DNA from: Pusillimonas caeni
GTDB taxonomy: Bacteria; Pseudomonadota; Gammaproteobacteria; Burkholderiales; Burkholderiaceae_B
Assembly (NCBI RefSeq): GCF_003545815.1
Contig: NZ_PDUW01000006.1
Location: 232,479 to 296,478, forward strand
Reading direction: 5' to 3'
Length of the DNA stretch: 64,000 nt
Position 1 is the stretch's first letter; each line of letters begins with the position of its first letter. The notes beneath the pieces were generated by a model. The model did no database searches. It was not told the DNA's origin and saw only the letters and a program-made list of their open reading frames with translations. A program made the translations under genes and the position numbers. Shown piece after piece: positions 39,016 to 47,721 of this stretch.

Positions 39016-39951
39016 ATGGAATTCTTTCGCATACACCGCACCATCCCCTTCATGCGCCATGCGCTGGTGCTGAACCTGATCAGCCTGATCACCTTCTTGC
39101 TGGCCGTCTTCTTCATCGCCACCCGCGGCTTCCACCTCTCCATCGAGTTCACCGGGGGCACGGTGATGGAAGTGCACTACCCCCAGGCGGCCCAGATCGA
39201 AGAAGTGCGCAGCGCGGTCGGCTCGCTCGGCTATTCGGATTTCCAGGTGCAGAATTTCGGCACTTCGCAAGACGTCATGATCCGCTTGCCCGTGCGTGAA
39301 GACCTCGGCTCGGCGGCCCAAAGCGAAACAGTGCTCGAAGCGCTCAAGGCGCAGTCGCCCGACGTCGAGCTGCGCCGCGTCGAGTTCGTCGGCCCGCAGG
39401 TGGGGCAAGAGCTCGTCACCAACGGCCTGCTGGCGCTGCTGTTCGTGGTCATCGGCATCATGGTCTACCTGGGGCTGCGCTTCGAATGGAAGTTCGCCGT
39501 GGCCGGCGTGGTGGCCAACCTGCACGACGTGATCATCATCCTGGGCTTTTTCGCCTTCTTCCAGTGGGAATTCTCGCTGGCCGTGCTGGCGGGGGTGCTG
39601 GCCGTGCTGGGCTACTCGGTGAACGAATCCGTCGTCATCATGGACCGCATCCGCGAGAACTTCCGCAAGCAGCGCACCGCGTCGGTCCAGGAAGTCATCA
39701 ACGGCGCCATCACCCAGACCATCTCCCGCACCATCATCACCCACGGCTCGACACAGATGATGGTGCTGTCGATGTTCTTTTTCGGCGGCCCCACCCTTCA
39801 CAACTTCTCGCTGGCCCTGACCATCGGCATCTGGTTCGGCATCTATTCCTCGGTGTTCGTGGCCGCCGCCCTCGCCATGTGGCTGGGCGTCAAGCGTGAA
39901 GACCTGGTCAAGCCCGTCAAGAAGGACGATCCCGCCGCCGAAGTGCCGTAA
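39016..39951 (+). CDS. secF: Protein translocase subunit SecF
   Basis: 311 residues. TM1 at about 18-37, then SIEFTGGTVMEV (the SecF D-motif). The C-terminal five-TM bundle holds AVLGYSVNESVVIMDRIREN, the SecF counterpart of the SecD proton-path motif, and ISRTIITHGSTQMMVLSMFFFGG. It is the partner of SecD, 53 nt upstream. It is the last gene of the operon, convergent with coxG. Confidence 0.97.
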   Translation: MEFFRIHRTIPFMRHALVLNLISLITFLLAVFFIATRGFHLSIEFTGGTVMEVHYPQAAQIEEVRSAVGSLGYSDFQVQNFGTSQDVMIRLPVREDLGSAAQSETVLEALKAQSPDVELRRVEFVGPQVGQELVTNGLLALLFVVIGIMVYLGLRFEWKFAVAGVVANLHDVIIILGFFAFFQWEFSLAVLAGVLAVLGYSVNESVVIMDRIRENFRKQRTASVQEVINGAITQTISRTIITHGSTQMMVLSMFFFGGPTLHNFSLALTIGIWFGIYSSVFVAAALAMWLGVKREDLVKPVKKDDPAAEVP

Positions 39952-39958
39952 AGCAGCC

Positions 39959-39992
39959 GGCTTCCCGCCGCAAACACGTGCGCCGGGAAGCC
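39959..39992. terminator. Hairpin between convergent secF and coxG-like genes
   Basis: GGCTTCCCG (39959-39967) pairs perfectly with CGGGAAGCC (39984-39992) across a 16-nt loop, in the 51-nt convergent gap. It could serve both directions; T-runs are poor. Confidence 0.5.
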
Positions 39993-40002
39993 GCCAGGCT
40001 TG

Positions 40003-40776
40003 TCACACTTCCTTGCCGACCTTGATGCGCGTGATTAGATAGGTCAGCGCAGCACCCGCTATGAACCAGCCGGCTCTTTGATCCAGCCATTCATGAGTGA
40101 TGGCGCTGGACAACCCGGCGCCCAATACGAACCAGACGGCCCTGGCTCGCCAGAACATCCGCAGCAGCGATTGCTCTTGCGATTGGCCGGCGGTTGTGGA
40201 TATTGCCGCGGCTAGAGCAGGCATATCGGCCTCGCGAGTGCCGGCGCTTGCCGCTTCGGGCCTGCTGCTGTCGGGCGCCTCCGCCTGGGATACGGCGTTT
40301 GCGACGCTTTGCGGCTGCTCCTCTGGAGCTTTCCCTTCGGGATCGAACACGGCGCGAAAGCGCTCGAAGAACTGCCCCGCCAACTTCTTGGCCGTGGTGT
40401 CGATCAGCCGCGCACCTATCTGGGCAAGTTTGCCGCCGACATGGATGACGGCATCGTATTGCAGAAGGGTTCCGCCGTCGCGCGGCGTCAGTTCCACCAC
40501 CGCCTCGCCTCGCGCAAAGCCGGCAGTGCCGCCGGCGCCCTGAAACACCAGCTTGCATCGTTGAGGAGCTTGGACGTCCTGCATTTCGACACGGCCCGAA
40601 AAACGCGCTGAAACGGGGCCTATCTTCAGTGCCAGCTTGCTGGTGTAAGCGTATTCGGACTCCCGGGTGACCGACTCGCATCCCGGCAGGCATCGCTGCA
40701 GGATTTCAGGGTCGAACAAACCCGCCCATACTTGCTCAACCGTTGCGGAAATCTGCTGCCCGCCCTTCAGCTCCAT
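40003..40776 (-). CDS. CoxG-like SRPBCC-fold protein (CO dehydrogenase subunit G family)
   Basis: 257 residues. The N-terminal 1-150 is a CoxG/START-like domain: GGQQISATVEQVWAGLFDPEILQRCLPGCES, then KIGPVSARFSGRVEM and GGKLAQIGARLIDTTAKKLAGQFFERF. The middle is low-complexity (Ala/Gln/Glu), and the C-terminus has two hydrophobic stretches (about 211-250) that anchor it in the membrane. CoxG recruits or helps assemble the molybdenum hydroxylase at the membrane in characterised systems. It is the distal gene of the same-strand run that begins with the coxL-like gene 12 kb upstream. Confidence 0.88.
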   Translation of the reverse strand: MELKGGQQISATVEQVWAGLFDPEILQRCLPGCESVTRESEYAYTSKLALKIGPVSARFSGRVEMQDVQAPQRCKLVFQGAGGTAGFARGEAVVELTPRDGGTLLQYDAVIHVGGKLAQIGARLIDTTAKKLAGQFFERFRAVFDPEGKAPEEQPQSVANAVSQAEAPDSSRPEAASAGTREADMPALAAAISTTAGQSQEQSLLRMFWRARAVWFVLGAGLSSAITHEWLDQRAGWFIAGAALTYLITRIKVGKEV

Positions 40777-40883
40777 ACTTGTCTTCCTTTATCTGGCAGC
40801 GGCGCTCACGCCCGCTGCTATCCGCCCGAACCGGACAGGCAGTAGAAAACGCCGGCCGCCCATGAGGCCGCCGGCGGGCAATC

Positions 40884-41396
40884 TCAGGCGTCAAGCCTGG
40901 CGCGCTTTTGCGCCGTCCATTCGTCCAGCTGGGCGCGCGCCACCTTGGACTCGTCCTCCATCTGCTCCATGCTGACCTTCCAGCAAGCCAGCTCTACGCG
41001 CAAGCCGTTGGGGTCGAAGAAATAAATGGATTCCATGGTGCGGTGGTCGGTCGGCCCCAGCACGGAAATACCGTGGGTTTCAAGCCTTTTCTTGAAATCC
41101 ATCAGCTCTTCGTGGGTCGCGACTTCCAGCGCCAGATGGTTGACCCAGGAGGGTGTATTGGGCGAAGGCTCGGGCGCGACGCCGTCTCCGAGGTCGAAGA
41201 AAGCGACGCATGAGCCGTCGTTCATCTTGAAGAACAAATGGCAGAACGGGTTGTATTCGCCGGTGGAGGGGACGTTCTCGGCGCGTACGATGTGATATAG
41301 CGGCAGGCCGAGGATGTCTTCGTAGAAGTGCCGCGTTTCCTCGGCATCCTTGCAACGATAGGCGAAGTGATTGAGTTTCTGGATGGCAATGCTCAT
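40884..41396 (-). CDS. VOC-family metalloprotein (glyoxalase/extradiol dioxygenase fold)
   Basis: 170 residues. Two beta-alpha-beta-beta-beta modules: IQKLNHFAYRCKDAEETRHFYEDILGL and WVNHLALEVATHEELMDFKKRLETHG. Likely metal ligands are the His of NHFAYR, the His of NHLALEV and the Glu of LRVELACW. Its FFDPNGLRVELA ending is typical of ring-cleavage dioxygenase/glyoxalase relatives. In a catabolic operon it may cleave or isomerise an oxygenated intermediate, but the reaction cannot be fixed from sequence. It lies between the alpha/beta hydrolase and coxG-like genes. Confidence 0.85.
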   Translation of the reverse strand: MSIAIQKLNHFAYRCKDAEETRHFYEDILGLPLYHIVRAENVPSTGEYNPFCHLFFKMNDGSCVAFFDLGDGVAPEPSPNTPSWVNHLALEVATHEELMDFKKRLETHGISVLGPTDHRTMESIYFFDPNGLRVELACWKVSMEQMEDESKVARAQLDEWTAQKRARLDA

Positions 41397-41442
41397 GATG
41401 ACCTTTCTCCGTCAAGTCCAGCTGCGCGGTGTCGCGCGTAGC

Positions 41443-42561
41443 CTATAGCCGCTGCGCGAACGCGGCGATCGCGTCCGACATCTGCGCGACCAGATCAGGG
41501 CGGCCTGTCAGGTAGTGGTCGCCCCCCCTCAGCTCGTGCCGCTCCATGCGCGGCCCCGCAGCCTGAGCCCATACTTCGTTGTCGCACGGGAAGATGGAGG
41601 AATCCGCCGTGTGCTCGAACAGCACGACCGGCACCGAGGTGCGCGCCAGATTGGTGGGGCCGTCCGCGCAGCTGAACGGCGACCACTGGCTCATGAAGCC
41701 CGTCAATGAAGTGTAGCGCCCCATGCTGTTGCCGGCATAGTTCTGCGTTTTCGGCGGCCCCCAGATCGTCGTGCGGGGCGCTCGGTCGTTGGGGTCTATG
41801 GACGGGTCCATGCAGCGCGGATCGGCCAATGTGCGATGAATGACGAAGGCCATGTCGCGCGGACCGTCCGGTATTGCCCGCAACTGCCGCAGCTTGGCCT
41901 GCGCCCAAGCCGTTATTTTCTGCATCCTGGCCTTTTGCGCGGCACGGTAGCGCTCCATGAATGCAGCAGAGTACGCCGGACCGTTGGCGGGATTGAACAT
42001 GTCCAGCTCCGGGTCGGATGCCAGCACATCGTTCTCGTCGATGACAGCCGGGTCTATCCAGTTCTCGATGATGCGCGAACGGCCGAGATGCGCGGCGCAT
42101 AGCGCGATGCCGTCCGCGGGAGGCAGGTCGTCCGGATGCACGGCGATAGGATCGCCCGCCGGCGTATGGGTGATCGTCAGGTTCTCAGCCTGGGCCTGAT
42201 ACAGCGACACCAGTGCCGCACCGCCCGAATTGCCGATCAGCAGCACCCGCTCATAGCCCTGCGCGCGCAGCCACTTGACGCCCGCCCCCAGGTCCTGAAT
42301 GGCGCGTTCGAACAGCAGCACGGAGTCGTTGCCGACGTAGCGCGTGTTCAACGCGAACATCGTCAAACCGCGCTGGGACAAGGGCTCCAGCAAATAATGC
42401 GCGTGAAAATTCGACGTCGGATGAATGACGATGGCGGCGCAGCGCGCGCCGTCCACCTTGTGCAATACGCCCCAGATGCGGGGATTCATCATCTGCAGAC
42501 CCGATTGGCTTTCCTGCGCCGCGCCCGCCTTAACGTCCAGCCTGATTAGTTCCATCTTCAT
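41443..42561 (-). CDS. Alpha/beta-hydrolase
   Basis: 372 residues. The nucleophile elbow is GNSGG in RVLLIGNSGGAALVSLYQ (Ser112). A C-terminal Asp is probably in VPVVLFEHTADSSIFPCDNE, and the His in HELRGGDHYLTGRPDL. The region 150-270 is a large cap domain. It hydrolyses an ester, thioester or C-C bond of a pathway intermediate; which one is not evident. It overlaps the DUF2783 gene by 4 nt, so it is tightly coupled to the monooxygenase. Meta-cleavage-product hydrolase activity is possible but the elbow and cap are not diagnostic. Confidence 0.85.
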   Translation of the reverse strand: MKMELIRLDVKAGAAQESQSGLQMMNPRIWGVLHKVDGARCAAIVIHPTSNFHAHYLLEPLSQRGLTMFALNTRYVGNDSVLLFERAIQDLGAGVKWLRAQGYERVLLIGNSGGAALVSLYQAQAENLTITHTPAGDPIAVHPDDLPPADGIALCAAHLGRSRIIENWIDPAVIDENDVLASDPELDMFNPANGPAYSAAFMERYRAAQKARMQKITAWAQAKLRQLRAIPDGPRDMAFVIHRTLADPRCMDPSIDPNDRAPRTTIWGPPKTQNYAGNSMGRYTSLTGFMSQWSPFSCADGPTNLARTSVPVVLFEHTADSSIFPCDNEVWAQAAGPRMERHELRGGDHYLTGRPDLVAQMSDAIAAFAQRL

Positions 42562-42767
42562 GCTCCGTGCTCGTCCGTCGTTTCAACGGCGCCGGTGTAG
42601 CCCTGCGCCGCTTCTTCTATCAGGGACGCCGCCAGCGCGGCGTCCGTCATGTTCTGCATCAGCAGCATCGCCAGACGCGCCAGCACCATATCGGTATTGC
42701 CTTCGCCGGCCTGCGTCAGCCTGTTGCACAACAGGTTGTAGAGGTCTTCAATTTCGTCTTGTGTCAT
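42558..42767 (-). CDS. DUF2783 small protein
   Basis: 69 residues, all helical: MTQDEIEDLYNLLCNRLTQ, then LARLAMLLMQNMTDAALAASLIEEAAQG. It fits the DUF2783 family, tiny proteins usually encoded beside FAD aromatic hydroxylases. It overlaps both neighbours by 4 nt (monooxygenase upstream, hydrolase downstream), a strong sign of co-translation and perhaps complex formation with the monooxygenase. No function is established that I can name. Confidence 0.8.
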   Translation of the reverse strand: MTQDEIEDLYNLLCNRLTQAGEGNTDMVLARLAMLLMQNMTDAALAASLIEEAAQGYTGAVETTDEHGA

Positions 42768-44482
42768 GGCAGTTCCCAAACAACCTCGTTCGTCAATGGC
42801 AGTCGCTGCACCGCGGCCAGGATGTCGGCGGCCCGGGCCTGGCGCCACCGGCCCAGCGTATGGCCGTCGGGACGCACGATGTACAGCGTTCCCGGGACCG
42901 CATCGAAGTTCGAAAACAACTTGCCCGTGTGGTCCTCTATCCAGGCGCCGGCTGCCTGCGGGCGCTGCCTGGCAACGACGTGCAACGCGAATGGCACGGC
43001 TCGCCCGGCCTGCTCGCACGCCTGCTTGATGGCCGCGGGCACCTCGCCCGACTCGGTGAAGTAGAAAGCATCGAACCGCGATCCCAGCGTGTCGGTCAGG
43101 AAGCAGTCGGTGGCGCCCGCCCGATCGTGCATGCGTATACGGCATTCGGGCAATACCCCGCCGGGCAGCGGGCCGCCCCGGAAGGCATCGCCGGCGTCGG
43201 GTACGGTCAGCGGCGACTCGCTCAGCACCGTGGCCGTATGCTGGCGGGGGATCACCAGCGTCTTCAGCAATTCGTTCGTCGGCGCCAGCGTCAATACCGC
43301 GTCGCGCATCAGCTTGTGCGGCGCCGAAGGCGGCGCCATGAATTCCGCGCCTCGCGAGGCGTAGCGATGGTTGGCCTCGGCGGCGAAAATGCGCTCTTGC
43401 GAGTAGCTTTGCAGCAGCGAGGCATCGCATTTCCCTTGCAGCACCAGTGCCAGCTTCCAGGCCAGATTGTGTACGTCCTCGACGGCGGAATTCATGCCGC
43501 GCACGCCGAAAATGGGTACCAGATGGGCCGCATCGCCGGCAAACAGCACGCGGCCGTGGCAGTAATTGTCGAGCGTCAGCGCGCTGGCCCGATACAAGCT
43601 GAGCCAGACGGGCTCCCAGGGTTCGGTAATGCCCTGCATATCCAGATGCTGCTGCACGTTCTTGAAGACCTCCTCGGGCTTCGAGGCCCATTCGACCTGG
43701 TCTTCGCGTATCTGATAGTCGAAGCGCAGCATGCCGCGCGGCTGCTTGTACATCAGCAAGGTGCCGGAAGGCAGCGAAGGAGGCGAGAACCAGCAATGGC
43801 GCCCCGCGCGCATGTCGTCGGTATTGAGCCGGATGTCGATGATGACGTAGCGTCCGGCGTGGCGCTTGCCCCGCATGCGCAGGCCCAGTGCGCTGCGCAC
43901 GAAGCTCTGGCCGCCGTCGCACGCCACCAGCCAGTCCGCCTGCATGCGGTAGCTGCCCAGCGGCGTATCGACTTCCAGACTAACGCCGTGATCGTGAGCC
44001 TGCAAATCCTGCAGCTTGGACTGCCAGCGTATGTCGATCAGATCGGCGTAGTCGCGCTCGGCTTTGCGCGCCATGCAATGCTCGACATAATTTTGCAGCT
44101 GGCTGATGGACGGCGGATATTTCTGGCTGTCGTCATCGGGCAGGCGCATGCGCGCGATCTCGGTCAAGCCATGGAAAGTCCAGCCTTCCTTCCAGCTCAG
44201 GCTGGTGTCGAGCACCTCGTCGATAATCCCCAGGCGGTCGAGAATTTCCATCGTGCGGCGCGTGAATGCGCTGGCGCGGCTGCCGGTGCACACGGTCGCA
44301 TCGGCTTCCAGCACGACGCTGGGTATGCCTTGCAGCGCGAGATCCAGGGCCAACGCCAAGCCGGTGGGACCTCCACCGGCGATCACGACGCGATGGCGCG
44401 CAGTTTCCGCCCCGCCTTCCAAGGGAGGCAGCTTGGGCTCGTAATGGTCGTAAGGAAAGTACTCTGAAAAAACGATGTCCAT
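42764..44482 (-). CDS. FAD-dependent aromatic monooxygenase (MhpA/PheA-like)
   Basis: 572 residues, class A flavin hydroxylase. Dinucleotide loop VVIAGGGPTGLALALDLAL (about 31-50), the DG motif LVACDGGQSFVRSAL and the GD motif GRVLFAGDAAHLVPIFGVRGMNSAVEDVHNLAWKL are all intact. A C-terminal thioredoxin-like domain (about 400-572) is present as in MhpA. It hydroxylates a phenolic or hydroxy-heterocyclic ring using NAD(P)H and oxygen. A 30-residue N-terminal extension (MDIVFSEYFPYDHYEPKLPP) precedes the FAD fold. Upstream, a 152-nt gap with a strong hairpin separates it from the transporter genes. Confidence 0.92.
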   Translation of the reverse strand: MDIVFSEYFPYDHYEPKLPPLEGGAETARHRVVIAGGGPTGLALALDLALQGIPSVVLEADATVCTGSRASAFTRRTMEILDRLGIIDEVLDTSLSWKEGWTFHGLTEIARMRLPDDDSQKYPPSISQLQNYVEHCMARKAERDYADLIDIRWQSKLQDLQAHDHGVSLEVDTPLGSYRMQADWLVACDGGQSFVRSALGLRMRGKRHAGRYVIIDIRLNTDDMRAGRHCWFSPPSLPSGTLLMYKQPRGMLRFDYQIREDQVEWASKPEEVFKNVQQHLDMQGITEPWEPVWLSLYRASALTLDNYCHGRVLFAGDAAHLVPIFGVRGMNSAVEDVHNLAWKLALVLQGKCDASLLQSYSQERIFAAEANHRYASRGAEFMAPPSAPHKLMRDAVLTLAPTNELLKTLVIPRQHTATVLSESPLTVPDAGDAFRGGPLPGGVLPECRIRMHDRAGATDCFLTDTLGSRFDAFYFTESGEVPAAIKQACEQAGRAVPFALHVVARQRPQAAGAWIEDHTGKLFSNFDAVPGTLYIVRPDGHTLGRWRQARAADILAAVQRLPLTNEVVWELP

Positions 44483-44540
44483 CGATACTCTTTGCAGTCG
44501 GTTGTTGGGCTTTGCTACGCTCGCCGCCGTCCCACGGGAT

Positions 44541-44595
44541 GCCGGGTCACCGGCGGCCGCCGGCGAGTGTCTCCGGACGGCCGCCCCGACCCGGC
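44541..44595 (-). other. Nested GC-rich hairpin inside the catabolic operon
   Basis: GCCGGGTC (44541-44548) pairs with GACCCGGC (44588-44595), and inside it GGCGGCCG (44552-44559) pairs with CGGCCGCC (44578-44585). There is no T-run. It lies between the binding-protein gene and the monooxygenase gene and could protect the upstream mRNA or thin out downstream expression. Confidence 0.65.
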
Positions 44596-44634
44596 CTGGC
44601 GGCGGAGGTGCATCGTGCCGGACGGCTCGGGCGT

Positions 44635-45846
44635 TCAGCGTGGTGCGCCGGTCTTGATGTCGCCCTTGGGCACAAGCGCGCCATTCTCGACCACCACGAT
44701 TTGCATCTGAGTGATCGGATAGCCGTTGGTCGATGCGTTGTTGAACGTGATGCCGGGCAGCAGGAAATCGTTTTCCTGCTTGTCGACCTTGCGCAGTACC
44801 GCCATCAACTCTTCGCGAGTGGGCTCTTTCATCTGCTCCAGCGCCTTGACCAGCGATTGCGTCAACGCCACGCCCATGGGCTGCGCGGTGGGGTCGAAAC
44901 CCGCGCCGTAATACTTGTTCATCGCCGCGAGATAGGTCTTGGCGCCCTCGTCGTCTTTGAACCGTTCATCGGTGGGATCTTTCAGGTACATGGCGCTGAC
45001 CACGCCTTCGATGACGTCCTTCGGCAGACGCTTGAGCAGGCCGGACGAGGCGGTCGTGGTTTCAACGACCGTCAATGGCTTCCAGCCGACGTCGCTGGCT
45101 TTTTGCAATGCCTGGGCTGCCGCACGGCCGATGGCGAAATTCACGAAGGTGTCTGCGCCGCTATTGGCCAGCCTGACGATCTGGGAGTCTACGGTGGCGT
45201 CGGTAGGCTCGTAGCTTTGCGACGCGACGATGGAGGCGCCGCTGCCCTCCAGCGCTTTCTTGATGCCCTCGAGACCATCCTTGCCGTATTCGTCGGCGCC
45301 ATGCAGCACCGCGACCTTGGCGTTGGGCTTGACCTGCTTGATGTAGTCGCCATAGATGGACATCTGCGTATTGGGCACCGGCGGGAAACCTATGGTCCAT
45401 GGATATTTGTCCGGCTGGCCCCAATTGGAAGCGGCGCTGAGCAAATAGACGTGCGGTACCTTTCTGCCGTTCATGTAATCGATGATCGCCTTGTTTTCGT
45501 TCGTGCCGAACACGCCCACCACCGCAAAGACCTTGTCCCGCTCGACCAGTTCGCGCGCGCCGGATACGGCCCGCGCGGGCGTGCCGCCCGAGTCCAGCAG
45601 GCGCACGGCCAGCTTGCGCGTCTTGCCGTCGCCCATCTTGATGCCGCCCTGATCGTTCAGATACTGCGCATAGGCGCCGATCTGGCGGTTGTAGATGGAC
45701 AGCGGCGCCGCTGGGCCCGACAAGGGGCCTATGGTGCCTATAGTGATGGTGTCGTCGGTGATCCCGGGAGAAGCAGCTTGCGCCAGGGCGTGGGAACCGA
45801 ATACCGCCAGGCCAAGACTCATGGCCAAATATCTGAGACTACGCAT
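44635..45846 (-). CDS. ABC transporter substrate-binding protein, LivJ/LivK type
   Basis: 403 residues with a Sec signal peptide (MRSLRYLAMSLGLAVFGSHALAQA). The periplasmic-binding fold type I shows in DTITIGTIGPLSGPAAPLSIYNRQIGAYAQYLNDQGGI and VFAVVGVFGTNENKAIIDYMNGRKVPHV. Comparable proteins bind branched-chain amino acids, amides, or aromatic acids. As part of a catabolic operon it most likely captures the pathway substrate. It is the last of the transporter genes, after livM-like, in transcription order. Confidence 0.92.
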   Translation of the reverse strand: MRSLRYLAMSLGLAVFGSHALAQAASPGITDDTITIGTIGPLSGPAAPLSIYNRQIGAYAQYLNDQGGIKMGDGKTRKLAVRLLDSGGTPARAVSGARELVERDKVFAVVGVFGTNENKAIIDYMNGRKVPHVYLLSAASNWGQPDKYPWTIGFPPVPNTQMSIYGDYIKQVKPNAKVAVLHGADEYGKDGLEGIKKALEGSGASIVASQSYEPTDATVDSQIVRLANSGADTFVNFAIGRAAAQALQKASDVGWKPLTVVETTTASSGLLKRLPKDVIEGVVSAMYLKDPTDERFKDDEGAKTYLAAMNKYYGAGFDPTAQPMGVALTQSLVKALEQMKEPTREELMAVLRKVDKQENDFLLPGITFNNASTNGYPITQMQIVVVENGALVPKGDIKTGAPR

Positions 45847-45864
45847 TTCGTGCTCTCCTAATTT

Positions 45865-46839
45865 TTAATAATCACGGCGCTTGCCAGCGCCGGCAACCCG
45901 TTGAAATCCCCGCAAGACACGCTGCGGCAGCCCGGCCATTCCCTCGGGGAGCAGGAGAATGAACAAAATGACGACCACGGCGAAACACACGCCCGCCACG
46001 GCGGGCGCGATACTGCCGGCGTACAGCGGCAATATCACGATGAACAGGCTTCCTATGACTGCGCCCCACTCCGACTTCTTGCCGCCGACGACCAGCGCTA
46101 TGATGAGGAGCGCGGCCAGGCCGATGGTGAAGTTTTCCGGTGCGACGAACCCTACGGATACTGTGAAGGCGCTGCCTCCCAAGCCGGCCAGCAAGGTGCT
46201 GTAGCCGAATGCCATCACCTTGAAATACGCCACGTTGATGCCCAGCGAGGCCGCGACCAATTCGTTTTCTCGTATGGCCTCCAGGGCACGGCCTACGCGG
46301 CTGAGGCGCAGGGCGCGGGTCATGGCGAAGGCCAGCACGGTGATGATCAGCGCCACGAAGTACGCCGCCTGGGTATTGTCCATGCCCAGCCATTCGGGCG
46401 GCTCGGGCAAAAAGACCGAAATGCCGCTGGCTCCGCTGGTCAGGCCTTCGAAATGCTTGATGACCTGGGGTGCGGCCACCGCGATGGAGAGGGTCAGCAC
46501 GGCAAGGAAGTGTCCGCGCAAGCGCAGCCCGGGAATGCCGAACAGGATGCCGCCCACCAGGGACAACAGCCCTGCGACGGGGAAAGTCGCCCAGAACGGC
46601 CAGCCGTAGCTCTGCACCAGAATGGCGGTGGTATAGGCGCCGAGCGCGAAGAATGCGCCGTTGCCCAGCGCGAGCTGCCCTGTGAGCCCGGTGATGATGA
46701 CGAGCCCCAGTACCGCCGGCGCGTATGTCAGCACGGTCGCCAGCTGAAACACCGCGAAGGACGACAGCACGAACGGGGCGGCCACGGCCAGGGCGAGTAT
46801 CGCCAGCGTCGGGATGAATTGCATCTTGCGTTCCGTCAT
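45865..46839 (-). CDS. Branched-chain-type ABC transporter permease LivM
   Basis: 324 residues from ATG 46839 (MTERKMQFIPTLAIL). About 8-9 hydrophobic segments are evident. The LivM cytoplasmic loop ALEAIRENELVAASLGINVAYFKVMAFGYSTLLAGLGG (the EAA-like ATPase contact) and TGLTGQLALGNGAFFALGAYTT are typical. It pairs with the LivH-like permease 2 nt upstream. It ends in a basic tail (RGFQRVAGAGKRRDY). Confidence 0.93.
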   Translation of the reverse strand: MTERKMQFIPTLAILALAVAAPFVLSSFAVFQLATVLTYAPAVLGLVIITGLTGQLALGNGAFFALGAYTTAILVQSYGWPFWATFPVAGLLSLVGGILFGIPGLRLRGHFLAVLTLSIAVAAPQVIKHFEGLTSGASGISVFLPEPPEWLGMDNTQAAYFVALIITVLAFAMTRALRLSRVGRALEAIRENELVAASLGINVAYFKVMAFGYSTLLAGLGGSAFTVSVGFVAPENFTIGLAALLIIALVVGGKKSEWGAVIGSLFIVILPLYAGSIAPAVAGVCFAVVVILFILLLPEGMAGLPQRVLRGFQRVAGAGKRRDY

Positions 46840-46841
46840 GA

Positions 46842-47717
46842 TCAGACCCTCGCCCGATATGCTTTGCCGAACAAGCCCTGAGGCCGCATCGTCAGCACAA
46901 CGATGATCAGTACCAGCGGCACGACGATGCGCAGATCGGAGCCCACCAGATAGCTGCCCGCCAGGTTCTCGACGATGCCGATGGCGATGCCCGCCACGAT
47001 GGCGCCGAGCGCGCTGTCCAGCCCGCCCAATGTGGCGGCCGCGATGGCGAAGATGATGACGCCCTGCATGATGTTCGGGTCCAGGAACAGGCGCGGCGTG
47101 ACCAACACTGCCGCCAGGCAGCCCAAGGCGCCGGCAAGCCCCCAGCCGAGGCCCAGCATCAACCCCGGCGGAATGCCCAGCAGCCGGCATGATTCGGCAT
47201 TCGACACTGCCGCGCGCATCTTCAGGCCCAGCGGCGTATAGGTGAACAGCAGGTGCAGCAGTATGCAAATGGCCAGCAGTATCGCCAGCGTGCCCAGCAT
47301 CTGGTAGCTGAACACGGTACCGCCAACGCGGATCAGTCCTTCCGGAAACAACGAAGGCACGCGCTGCACCTGATAGGACCAGATCAGGCCGGCCAGGCTG
47401 TTCAGACCCAGAAACAGCCCCAGCATCAAGACGACCGCAACCAAGGGCTGGCGCGCGGCTTCACTGCGGAACAAGGTGCGCTCTATCGCCATCCCGCCGG
47501 CGAACGACGCCGCCATTCCCAGCAAGGCGGCAAACTGTATCGGCATGCCCATCTGGTAGAACGCGAAGGTGACATATGCGGAAAACATCGCGATTTCGCC
47601 CTGCGCGAAATTGACCAGGCCGGTGGACCGGTGCACCAGCACCAGCGCCAGCGCCAGCGCTGCATAGATCGCACCGCTTTCCACGCCGTCGACGACTTGT
47701 TGCAAAAACTCGACCAT
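46842..47717 (-). CDS. Branched-chain-type ABC transporter permease LivH
   Basis: 291 residues, eight predicted hydrophobic segments. QQVVDGVESGAIYAALALALVLVHRSTGLVNFAQGEIAMFSAYV is the LivH N-terminus. The ATPase-contact loop is LKMRAAVSNAESCRLLGIPPGLMLGLGWGLAGALG. It forms the membrane channel with LivM, 2 nt downstream. It is 4 nt after the LivF-like ATPase gene. Confidence 0.93.
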   Translation of the reverse strand: MVEFLQQVVDGVESGAIYAALALALVLVHRSTGLVNFAQGEIAMFSAYVTFAFYQMGMPIQFAALLGMAASFAGGMAIERTLFRSEAARQPLVAVVLMLGLFLGLNSLAGLIWSYQVQRVPSLFPEGLIRVGGTVFSYQMLGTLAILLAICILLHLLFTYTPLGLKMRAAVSNAESCRLLGIPPGLMLGLGWGLAGALGCLAAVLVTPRLFLDPNIMQGVIIFAIAAATLGGLDSALGAIVAGIAIGIVENLAGSYLVGSDLRIVVPLVLIIVVLTMRPQGLFGKAYRARV

Positions 47718-47721
47718 GCTT

